NCBI GenBank assembly: GCA_030605675.1
Contig: JAUWHV010000161.1
Span: forward strand, 1 to 8,789
Direction: 5' to 3'
Source of the DNA: Deltaproteobacteria bacterium
GTDB lineage: Bacteria; Desulfobacterota; Dissulfuribacteria; Dissulfuribacterales; UBA3076
DNA length: 8,789 nucleotides
A program made the position numbers and the translations under genes. The notes under the pieces are model-generated. The model made no database searches, had not been told where the DNA came from, and saw only the letters and a program-made list of their open reading frames with translations. This document shows positions 1 to 4,971 of the stretch, piece by piece (positions within the stretch are counted from its first letter, which is position 1; every line of letters starts with the position of its first letter).

Positions 1-1
1 T

Positions 2-532
2 TACCAGGATGGTAATGAATATGCGGCCAACAGGGTGGAACTGGTTCAATATTTACTGGATCTTTCAGGTATCGGGCGGGACCGGGTGCAACTGCGCTGG
101 GTCAGTGCGGCTGAAGGACAGCTTTTTGCCAAATATGTAACAGAGGTGAGCAATATTACACAAGAACTGGGTCCCTTTTATCCTGAGGAGTTCAGGCTTC
201 CCCTGGCTGCTGTTGAACAGACGCTTAATTCCCCCAGGATTCGTTGGCTTCTGGGATTGACAAAGCAACTCACCGAGCAGGGTAATGTCTACAATGAAAA
301 GCTAAAGGATGAGGATTTTAAAAGATTGCTTCAGCAGGCCACGGAAGAAGAATACCACAAGGCCCTGATCATGGCGACCCTGGAAGAAGGCCCCAGATCT
401 GTGAGGGAGATGGCAGAAGAGACCGGCCTGCCCGTATATACGGTCTCTCTGCGTCTGAATGAACTGGAGAGATGCAACCAGGCAGGTCTGAAGGAGTATA
501 GTGGCAGCACCCCGATATTCATGGGTATGTAA
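2..532 (+). CDS. MvhD-like hydrogenase/Hdr iron-sulfur subunit, C-terminal part (5' end outside window)
   Basis: The frame is open from base 2 and gives 176 residues before TAA. The opening YQDGNEYAANRVELV, then LRWVSAAEGQLFAKYV and ITQELGPF, match the end of the MvhD/FrhD-type [2Fe-2S] subunit, which passes electrons between a hydrogenase or other donor and heterodisulfide reductase HdrA. The cysteine-rich part that would bind the cluster lies upstream of the window; the first visible residues fit the region just after the conserved Cys-His of this family. After about residue 60 there is a C-terminal extension, and residues ~115-160 (ATLEEGPRSVREMAEETGLP, then VYTVSLRLNELE) look like a winged-helix fold. 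A GTG at 35 could be mistaken for the start, but family similarity begins before it, so the gene is 5'-truncated by the window. Partners such as HdrA would be expected upstream. The family call is from recalled similarity and is fairly secure; the role of the winged helix is unknown. Confidence 0.82.
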   Translation, partial: YQDGNEYAANRVELVQYLLDLSGIGRDRVQLRWVSAAEGQLFAKYVTEVSNITQELGPFYPEEFRLPLAAVEQTLNSPRIRWLLGLTKQLTEQGNVYNEKLKDEDFKRLLQQATEEEYHKALIMATLEEGPRSVREMAEETGLPVYTVSLRLNELERCNQAGLKEYSGSTPIFMGM

Positions 533-549
533 TGATAAATGATATAGGT

Positions 550-725
550 TATTCAGGTTGAAGACTGAAGATAGAAGGCTAATAGGGGCAAATCGTGCGT
601 GATCACATAAAATTAGGTGGATAGACTGAAGACTGAAGACTGTTAGGGACGAAACTTAGGGCGTTTGAGCGTTGCGAGATGGTTGAAATACTTCAGTCTT
701 CAGCCTTCAGTCTTCAACCTGAATA
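550..725. repeat. Inverted-repeat element made of GACTGAA-type 7-bp repeats
   Basis: A 21-bp arm at 550-570 (TATTCAGGTTGAAG, then ACTGAAG) is repeated exactly in inverted orientation at 705-725. Heptads run at both ends and in the middle: GTTGAAG ACTGAAG ATAGAAG at 557-577, GACTGAA GACTGAA GACTG at 624-642, and CTTCAGT CTTCAGC CTTCAGT CTTCAAC at 691-718. A shorter pair, GGTTGAA 681-687 and TTCAACC 713-719, could form a smaller hairpin. The element sits between the convergent MvhD-like and dusB genes, so a transcript could fold here. No coding sequence is visible inside it. It resembles a MITE-like or slippage-derived intergenic repeat. Part of the same unit, TTCAGTCTTCAA, recurs at 4434-4445 in the leader of the pyrophosphatase gene. 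Confidence 0.7.
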
Positions 726-766
726 GTTACAATTAAGGTATATGTCTTTTAAATCTTTTTTCCACA

Positions 767-790
767 ATTCAACATTCAACATTCAACATT
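767..790. repeat. ATTCAAC tandem heptad array (3.4 copies) at the 3' end of dusB
   Basis: ATTCAAC is repeated perfectly at 767-773, 774-780 and 781-787, followed by ATT. The stop codon of dusB (TCA on the + strand at 776-778) lies within the second unit, and the last residues NVEC are encoded by the array. Because the unit is 7 bp, a gain or loss of one copy shifts the reading frame at the DusB C terminus. Confidence 0.8.
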
Positions 791-1798
791 ATCTATAATT
801 GGTGTTGTCAGTAAGGTTTCGTAAAAATGTCTGAGCAACTCCTTTACTTCATCAAATGATTTAGTGTTATTCAGGGATTTTCTGAATAGCGCACTCCCGT
901 GAAGGCCTTTGGTATACCAGGCCAAGTGTTTTCGAGAAAGCCACAAGCCCACAGGAAGTCCATAAAAGTCAACAATGTGCTCGAAATGTTTTTTTGCTAC
1001 GGCATATTGATCTTCAAGGCCTGGAGATCTTTTGTCCTCGCCTGTTTTCAGAAAATGGAGTATCTGATCGAATAACCAGGGCCTGCCAAGGGCACCTCTT
1101 CCTACCATGATCCCGTCCGCCCCGGAGACCTCAAGGCAAAGGCTTGCATCCTTCGGACTTTGGATGTCACCGTTTGCAATTACAGGAATAGACACAGCCT
1201 CTTTTACTTCTCTGATTGCTGACCAGTCAGCTTTTCCGGAGAACATCCGGCTGCGGGTCCGGCCATGGACCGTAACAAGAGAAGCGCCGGAATCCTGAGC
1301 GATTTTGGCGATCCTGAATGCATTGATGCTTTTGTGATCCCAACCCAGACGGATCTTGACAGTGACAGGTGCGCTAACCGCTTTTTCAACTGCCTCTATG
1401 ACCCTTCCTGCCAGCACCTCATCACGCATGAGGCTTGCACCGGCACCGGTCTTTACAATTTTACGTTGCGGACACCCCATATTTATGTCAATTATTGCTG
1501 CGCCAAGGGACTCGTTAATCCGGGCGGCTTCAGCCATAACAACCGGGTCTGATCCTGAGATCTGCACTGCCAGGGGAAATTCATCTTCAGCAGTGCCGGC
1601 CATGCGGACAGATCGGACGCTGTTACGTATAAGGGCCTGGGAAGATATCATTTCACTTACTACCAATCCCGCCCCGAAGGATCTGGCAAGGCGCCTGAAA
1701 GGATAGTCCGTAATCCCTGCCATCGGGGCAAGGAACACAGGGTTGGGCAAAACCACCGGGCCTATTTTTAAGGTTTGCAGACCATAATTTCTAACCAT
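776..1798 (-). CDS. dusB: tRNA-dihydrouridine synthase, DusB family
   Basis: The product (340 residues, normal for the family) is an FMN-dependent flavoenzyme that reduces specific uridines in the tRNA D-loop to dihydrouridine in the cytosol. The TIM-barrel signature is complete: FLAPMAGITDYPFR (22-35) at the FMN site, IDINMGCPQRKIV (104-115) with catalytic Cys109, VKIRLGWD (147-154) with Lys148, TVHGRTRSRMFSG (176-188) with His178 and Arg180, IANGDI (207-212) and MVGRGALGRPWLF (231-243) for flavin phosphate binding. A helical C-terminal domain (~250-330) follows. The ATG at 1796-1798 has a weak AAGGT 8 bases upstream and fits the family N terminus. The gene is convergent with the MvhD-like gene and appears monocistronic. 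The C terminus NVEC ends inside a 7-bp repeat array, so the last residues are probably not conserved. Identification is very secure; the Dus subclass is inferred. Confidence 0.95.
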   Translation of the reverse strand: MVRNYGLQTLKIGPVVLPNPVFLAPMAGITDYPFRRLARSFGAGLVVSEMISSQALIRNSVRSVRMAGTAEDEFPLAVQISGSDPVVMAEAARINESLGAAIIDINMGCPQRKIVKTGAGASLMRDEVLAGRVIEAVEKAVSAPVTVKIRLGWDHKSINAFRIAKIAQDSGASLVTVHGRTRSRMFSGKADWSAIREVKEAVSIPVIANGDIQSPKDASLCLEVSGADGIMVGRGALGRPWLFDQILHFLKTGEDKRSPGLEDQYAVAKKHFEHIVDFYGLPVGLWLSRKHLAWYTKGLHGSALFRKSLNNTKSFDEVKELLRHFYETLLTTPIIDNVEC

Positions 1799-1806
1799 AA
1801 AAATAC

Positions 1807-1834
1807 CTTATGCTCAATTATTCCCCCCTGTCAA
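1807..1834 (-). promoter_or_regulatory. Possible sigma70-type promoter of dusB
   Basis: On the minus strand a perfect TTGACA (1834-1829) is followed after 16 bases by CATAAG (1812-1807). Transcription would start only a few bases before the ATG at 1798, giving an almost leaderless message; the AAGGT that could act as ribosome binding site overlaps the -10. The -35 match is exact and the -10 match is fair, so this remains tentative. Confidence 0.35.
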
Positions 1835-1931
1835 GTTCATTAGGAAATGGCGTTCTCTAAGCACGGCAAAGGCCATGATTAGGGACGTACCTGATAGCCA
1901 GGGAATCTAACAAATTCTTTACACAATCCTG

Positions 1932-1995
1932 GCATCTGTATGAAATCAGCCCGTGAGGAACCTGCCGATCCTGGGGATGAATTCTTTTTTTGCGT
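1932..1995 (-). pseudogene. Decayed copy of the ppaC 3' end; left direct repeat flanking the toxin-antitoxin pair
   Basis: Bases 1932-1977 match 2772-2817 at 44 of 46 positions (differences at 1934 and 1944). The similarity continues more weakly to 1995 with one extra base and several changes in the T-rich part. In the right-hand copy these bases encode the last codons of the pyrophosphatase (RKKDFVPRIGRFLTG and stop). Here the insertion puts the equivalent codons out of frame, so this is a non-functional fragment. Similarity stops on both sides, with no further pyrophosphatase sequence to the left or right. The offset between copies is 840 bp and encloses only the toxin-antitoxin genes. Confidence 0.85.
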
Positions 1996-2052
1996 AAGCA
2001 GCTTTGAACATCCCCCGCGCCATCCTTTCCCCATATTACCTTTTTTTGTTCC

Positions 2053-2095
2053 TTGACTTCTACTTTACCATATGGCATTCTATGCCATAGGTAAA
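2053..2095 (+). promoter_or_regulatory. tumEA promoter with palindromic operator
   Basis: TTGACT (2053-2058) is a good -35; a weak -10 (CATTCT, 2076-2081) lies 17 bases on. Overlapping this is a 14-pair inverted repeat: TTTACC A TATGGCAT (2064-2078, A2070 unpaired), 3-base spacer, ATGCCATA GGTAAA (2082-2095). It ends directly before the preferred toxin ATG at 2096. Position and symmetry suggest the operator through which the HTH antitoxin, or the antitoxin-toxin complex, represses its own operon, as is usual for toxin-antitoxin pairs. This is inference from position and symmetry only. Confidence 0.55.
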
Positions 2096-2383
2096 ATGCA
2101 AGCAAGACTGATCTATCGGGAAAAATTTATTTACGCTGACGGTGCTATTCGCGAGATGGTCCTGTGGCAACTTCCGGAAACAACCGGTGAGAGACCACAC
2201 AGCTTGAAATACCGCCTCTATTATGGACTCGCTGACGGAACCTGTGTGGTTCGCTATGACAATGAAAGCGGCAAGGGGGATCACAAGCACTATGGGGCAC
2301 AAGAAGAACTCTATGGTTTTACAGATGTTGAGACTTTGATTGCAGATTTTCTGGCGGACATTGAAAAGGCACGGAGGGATTAG
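2096..2383 (+). CDS. tumE: TumE-family (DUF6516) putative toxin
   Basis: The product is 95 residues: MQARLIYREKFIYADGAIREMV, then LKYRLYYGLADGTCVVRYDN, ESGKGDHKHYG and FTDVETLIADFLADIEKA. The opening LIYRE...DGAI.EMVLWQLP and the central RYDNESGKGDHKH block with charged and histidine residues are the hallmarks of the TumE/DUF6516 family, listed as the toxin of a two-gene toxin-antitoxin system; I do not know its cellular target. I prefer ATG 2096 to the in-frame ATG 2072, because family members begin just before LIYRE and because 2072 lies inside the palindrome. The ribosome binding site is weak (AGGT directly upstream). The stop TAG is followed 2 bases later by the antitoxin ATG, so the two are co-transcribed. 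The gene order toxin then antitoxin matches other members as I recall them. Confidence 0.85.
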   Translation: MQARLIYREKFIYADGAIREMVLWQLPETTGERPHSLKYRLYYGLADGTCVVRYDNESGKGDHKHYGAQEELYGFTDVETLIADFLADIEKARRD

Positions 2384-2385
2384 AA

Positions 2386-2745
2386 ATGGCGAAAGAAATC
2401 CATATTGGAGTCGGTAATTCCGCAAGCACAGCCAAGGGCTTTATTGATGCATGGAAAAGGGCGGAACAGGGGGAGAAAGTAAAAACCGAGCAACGGTTGA
2501 ACTTCGAAAACCTGGAGATACTGCTTCGCACTTTAACCTCAGGACGCTGGGGGTTACTGAAAATACTACGCACAAATGGGGCAATGAGCATTCGTGCACT
2601 GGCGAAGGCGCTGGGACGCGACTATAAGAACGTTTACACAGATGTAAAGCGGCTGGAGCATATCGGTCTGATTGGCCGTACGCAAGATGGCAAGGTGGAA
2701 GTGCCCTGGAACATTGTGGAGGCACGGCTTAGGCTGGCTGCGTGA
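2386..2745 (+). CDS. tumA: Winged-helix antitoxin of the TumE pair (HVO_A0114-like)
   Basis: This 119-residue protein has a clear winged helix-turn-helix at about residues 60-110: LKILRTNGAMSIRALAKALG, then DYKNVYTDVKRLEHIGLIGR and a short basic/acidic wing (TQDGKVEVPW). The N-terminal half (residues 1-50, with GVGNSASTAKGFIDAWKRAE) is probably the toxin-binding or dimerisation part. The arrangement matches the HVO_A0114-like DNA-binding proteins that accompany TumE toxins. A strong GGAGGG Shine-Dalgarno (2373-2378) lies inside the end of the toxin gene, 7 bases before the ATG, which should give the antitoxin good translation relative to the toxin. It likely neutralises TumE and represses the operon at the 2064-2095 palindrome. 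Function is assigned by family and context, not direct evidence. Confidence 0.82.
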   Translation: MAKEIHIGVGNSASTAKGFIDAWKRAEQGEKVKTEQRLNFENLEILLRTLTSGRWGLLKILRTNGAMSIRALAKALGRDYKNVYTDVKRLEHIGLIGRTQDGKVEVPWNIVEARLRLAA

Positions 2746-2771
2746 ATAAAGGGGTAACCCCATCTCTCAAA

Positions 2772-2834
2772 GCGTCTGTATGAGATCAGCCCGTGAGGAA
2801 CCTGCCGATCCTGGGGACAAAATCCTTTTTGCGT
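2772..2834 (-). repeat. Right direct repeat: genuine ppaC 3' end
   Basis: This is the partner of 1932-1995. It covers the final codons of the pyrophosphatase gene, including the active-site SRKKD region, plus 14 bases past its stop codon (TGA on the minus strand at 2788-2786). It starts 27 bases after the antitoxin stop codon. One functional and one decayed gene end bracketing a small cassette is the pattern left by integration at a gene's 3' end, or by a local duplication. Confidence 0.82.
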
Positions 2835-4426
2835 GACATGATTGTTGGGATAAAACATTTATCGTTCTCAATGGTCACTCCAAAGGCCTTTTCAACAATC
2901 CGCTTATTACCTTTGACGATTATCTCTTCCCCCTTCTTTTCCACCGGATTCATTATCAGCATGGCTACCATGCTGTAGTGCTCTTCCCTGCAAAGTTTTT
3001 CCATCTCTGATTTAATATCCGGCTCAATAGAGGCAAATTCCTCTTTATCAAGAATCATTATTTGGTTAACACCGATCTTGTTTTTATTAAAATGATAGGT
3101 CTTGAAATCCTGAAAAAGGATGTCCCTTGGAGTCTTTCCCTTTAGGTTTATGCTCGACGCCAACAATTCTTTTCCGAATGTTATCAGATCAAGATCGGCA
3201 ATCTCAGCCAATTTATTAGCTATTTCGCGATCTTTCCCGGTAGTAGTGGAAAGCGTCAAAAGCAGTGTATCAGACAGTATTCCTGACAGAAGGGCGCCGG
3301 CAATATCCGGTATCATCTCAATCCGGTGCAGGAATATCTGACCGGCCACTATGGTACAGGTGCTCCCGATCGGTTCGTTATAAACGGTAATGGGCCCTAT
3401 GGTCGAAATATCTCCAACCCGATGGTGGTCGATAATTTCCAGAATATCGGCACCTTCTATACCATCAACAGCCTGTGATATTTCATTGTGATCCACCAGG
3501 ATAACCTGCTTTTGGATTGGCTCAAGGAGATCGCTCCGGGTTATAATGCCGATCAGATGATTATCATCATCAACGATCATTAAGCACCGATATTTAGATT
3601 CCAGGATATTTTCTCTTACTTCGTTTATAGTAGTTATCAATCCGACCGTGGGTACGGTTTTTGACATGAGATATGAGGTAGGCATGCATAAATTAATCAG
3701 CTTGGCGGTAGCGAAAGTCCGGTAAGGCGAACTGATTATCAACACCTCTTTCTCTCTGGCCAATTCCAGGATTTCTTTACTGACCGGATGATCTCCGGTG
3801 ATGATAAGGGCCGAGCATCCTGCCTTGATCAGATCCATTTGTACATCGGCCCTATCTCCCAAAATAGCTATATCACCATGCCTTGTCCTGTTGATAGTGG
3901 TTCCTCTCTGGGAAGCAGCAACAAATATCTCACCCGAAAGTTGCTTCATTTTCCCTGTATTGGCCTGGATTTTTCCATGCAGGGCAGAAATAAGGTGGCT
4001 CAGGTCGATAGGAATAGCTGATAAATTCTCCATCTCCAGTCGTTCCACGTAATGGACAACGAGATCCAGCTTATCGACGATACCAAGGAGCCTGTTTTCC
4101 GCATCCACTACAGGAAAGCTTTGGATGTTTCTATCCTTGATCAGATGGGCGATCTCCATCATGGTCTGTTCCGGCGAAACAGATACCGGTTTTTCGATAT
4201 CCATATCCTCTACAGTGGCAACGACGCTGTCAATCCGCACAGGTGTCTCCAGATTAAACCTTTCAAGAATGAAAGTTGTCTCCTCGTTCAATGTGCCGGC
4301 CCGGCAGGGGACATACAACCGCGTTTTATCCAGATGGTTCTTAAAGTAGGCATACCCAATAGCGGAACAGACAGCGTCACTATCCGGGGCCCGGTGTCCA
4401 ATGACCAATACACGTTTCTTCTTCAT
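2786..4426 (-). CDS. ppaC: Manganese-dependent inorganic pyrophosphatase with CBS and DRTGG domains
   Basis: A family II soluble pyrophosphatase (546 residues) hydrolysing PPi to two Pi in the cytosol. The DHH domain is split: residues 1-65 carry GHRAPDSDAVCSAIGYAYF (10-28), whose His and Asp residues bind metal; then CBS 1 (~73-125), a DRTGG domain (~140-250) and CBS 2 (~253-305). The DHH domain then resumes with LVDHNE (310-315), IDHHRVGD (332-339), PIGSTCTIV (352-360) and LLSGILSDTLL (379-389). The DHHA2 domain ends with the substrate-binding SRKKD (531-535). The CBS-DRTGG insert is typical of the nucleotide-regulated form, where adenine nucleotides (AMP, ADP, ATP, Ap4A) modulate activity. 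The ATG at 4424-4426 lacks a clear ribosome binding site, and a TGAAGACTGAA repeat unit occupies the leader. The gene follows the 50-residue membrane protein by 41 bases, probably in one transcript. Its final codons are duplicated beyond the toxin-antitoxin pair. Confidence 0.95.
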   Translation of the reverse strand: MKKKRVLVIGHRAPDSDAVCSAIGYAYFKNHLDKTRLYVPCRAGTLNEETTFILERFNLETPVRIDSVVATVEDMDIEKPVSVSPEQTMMEIAHLIKDRNIQSFPVVDAENRLLGIVDKLDLVVHYVERLEMENLSAIPIDLSHLISALHGKIQANTGKMKQLSGEIFVAASQRGTTINRTRHGDIAILGDRADVQMDLIKAGCSALIITGDHPVSKEILELAREKEVLIISSPYRTFATAKLINLCMPTSYLMSKTVPTVGLITTINEVRENILESKYRCLMIVDDDNHLIGIITRSDLLEPIQKQVILVDHNEISQAVDGIEGADILEIIDHHRVGDISTIGPITVYNEPIGSTCTIVAGQIFLHRIEMIPDIAGALLSGILSDTLLLTLSTTTGKDREIANKLAEIADLDLITFGKELLASSINLKGKTPRDILFQDFKTYHFNKNKIGVNQIMILDKEEFASIEPDIKSEMEKLCREEHYSMVAMLIMNPVEKKGEEIIVKGNKRIVEKAFGVTIENDKCFIPTIMSRKKDFVPRIGRFLTG

Positions 4427-4467
4427 ATCACGGGTTCAGTCTTCAAATCAAAGGGAAGGGGGGTCTT

Positions 4468-4620
4468 CTAACGGGGTGCATTCATCCATCTCAACAGATC
4501 AATTAAAAGCTCAGTATTAGGATTTCGGTCTTTGATGAATCTGAACCGGAAAACGATCAGGCCCACCAAAAAGAGAAGTCCAAAAACTAAAAGAAGTATA
4601 TCCGGGACATAACTCTTCAT
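4468..4620 (-). CDS. Small single-span membrane protein (50 residues), unknown function
   Basis: The minus strand gives MKSYVPDILLLVFGLLFLVG, then LIVFRFRFIKDRNPNTELLI and DLLRWMNAPR, ending in TAG. Residues 7-25 form one strongly hydrophobic segment, followed by a basic stretch (RFRFIKDR) that would sit in the cytoplasm and a short amphipathic tail. Its ATG overlaps the TGA of the preceding 81-residue gene (ATGA), with no Shine-Dalgarno of its own, which suggests translational coupling. The pyrophosphatase gene begins 41 bases downstream. I do not recognise a family. The evidence for a real gene is the coupling, the hydrophobic composition and the position inside a same-strand cluster. An overlapping alternative frame (4517-4681) exists and weakens confidence slightly. 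Confidence 0.5.
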   Translation of the reverse strand: MKSYVPDILLLVFGLLFLVGLIVFRFRFIKDRNPNTELLIDLLRWMNAPR

Positions 4621-4862
4621 GACATAGCCGTCGGCCTGGGACAGCCGGAGGTGTTTCTATAATTAAAATACTTACCATCATACGCTCCCCCTATCGTGTG
4701 ACCCTTGAAGGGGTCTGAAAAGCAACCGGCATTACAATCCTTAAAAGTCTCAACCCGCCTTGGAACAACATGGATCTCACACTCAGGAAACAGCGTATTG
4801 AGCAACCCGAATAAACCGTAATCAGGCTCTGGTCTGTTGGTTATAATCACTATTTTTTTCAC
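4617..4862 (-). CDS. Uncharacterised 81-residue protein with GTG start
   Basis: The chosen start is GTG at 4862-4860, preceded by a strong AGAGGAGG Shine-Dalgarno 7 bases upstream. The longer frame back to ATG 4901 would place that Shine-Dalgarno inside the gene and add a low-complexity charged leader. The product opens MKKIVIITNRPEPDYGLFGL and LNTLFPECEIHVVPRR, a hydrophobic beta strand and helix like the first unit of a Rossmann-type or receiver-like fold. The tail has cysteines at 43, 47 and 74 (DCNAGCF, SGCPRP). I do not recognise the family, and 81 residues is too short for a complete receiver domain. A promoter-like motif lies upstream (4901-4940). The gene is followed, with a 4-base overlap, by the small membrane protein. 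Real translation is likely from the start signals; function is unknown. Confidence 0.62.
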   Translation of the reverse strand: MKKIVIITNRPEPDYGLFGLLNTLFPECEIHVVPRRVETFKDCNAGCFSDPFKGHTIGGAYDGKYFNYRNTSGCPRPTAMS

Positions 4863-4900
4863 GGGTTTGTCCTCCTCTTTTTTTCGATTGCTGATCTTCA

Positions 4901-4940
4901 ATAGTATTCTTGAACCACATCAGTGTTACAGCATTATTAG
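4901..4940 (-). promoter_or_regulatory. Promoter and Pho-box-like motif upstream of the 81-residue gene
   Basis: On the minus strand CTAATAATGCTGTAACACTG, then ATGTGGTT (4940-4913), is followed by a -10-like TACTAT (4906-4901). The same arrangement, C(T)TAAT...GTAACA...TGTGGTT with about 11-bp spacing between units, occurs upstream of the DUF47 gene at 5731-5759. Roughly two thirds of positions agree over ~43 bases, with blocks AACCACA, TGTTAC, TTATTA and TTAG conserved (+ strand). The periodicity recalls PhoB-type direct repeats, but the bases do not match the E. coli consensus closely. Confidence 0.4.
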
Positions 4941-4971
4941 GGGAGGGTTAGATTTGTATCAAATTTTGCGG

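Larger units (their letters stand above)
1799..2052. other. Intergenic stretch between dusB and the toxin-antitoxin pair
   Basis: I see no gene here. The only structured content is the dusB promoter region at the left end and the decayed pyrophosphatase 3'-end copy at 1932-1995. An open frame on the minus strand crosses the region (1857-2105), but it only reads through that decayed copy out of frame and has no ribosome binding site or family resemblance. The 9-mer TTAGGGACG at 1879-1887 also occurs at 643-651, which may be chance. Confidence 0.6.

Noticed and set aside
550..790. CRISPR array
   Set aside because: The repeats are 7-bp units in direct and inverted orientation without regular spacers, and no cas genes are present.
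1107..1706. Three plus-strand frames opposite dusB
   Set aside because: They are antisense shadows of conserved DusB motifs.
643..1887. TTAGGGACG at 643-651 and 1879-1887 as ends of a mobile element
   Set aside because: Nine shared bases without further similarity or a transposase are compatible with chance.
2072..2095. ATG 2072 as the toxin start
   Set aside because: It would add MAFYAIGK, lies inside the palindrome, and family members begin near ATG 2096.
1857..2105. 82-residue minus-strand open frame left of the toxin-antitoxin pair
   Set aside because: It reads the decayed ppaC end out of frame, has no start signals or family resemblance and overlaps the toxin promoter. A similar out-of-frame peptide (QDRQVPHGLISYR) arises at 2634-2858 only because the DNA is repeated.
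2751..2761. GGGGTAACCCC as a terminator after the antitoxin
   Set aside because: Only 4 pairs with a 3-base loop and no following T-run; too weak to call.
4052..4471. 139-residue plus-strand frame opposite ppaC
   Set aside because: It lies antisense to strongly conserved pyrophosphatase motifs; no start signal or family likeness.
4863..4901. Longer version of the 81-residue gene starting at ATG 4901
   Set aside because: The strong AGAGGAGG before GTG 4862 would then be inside the gene, the added residues are low-complexity and charged, and the -10-like TACTAT overlaps that ATG.
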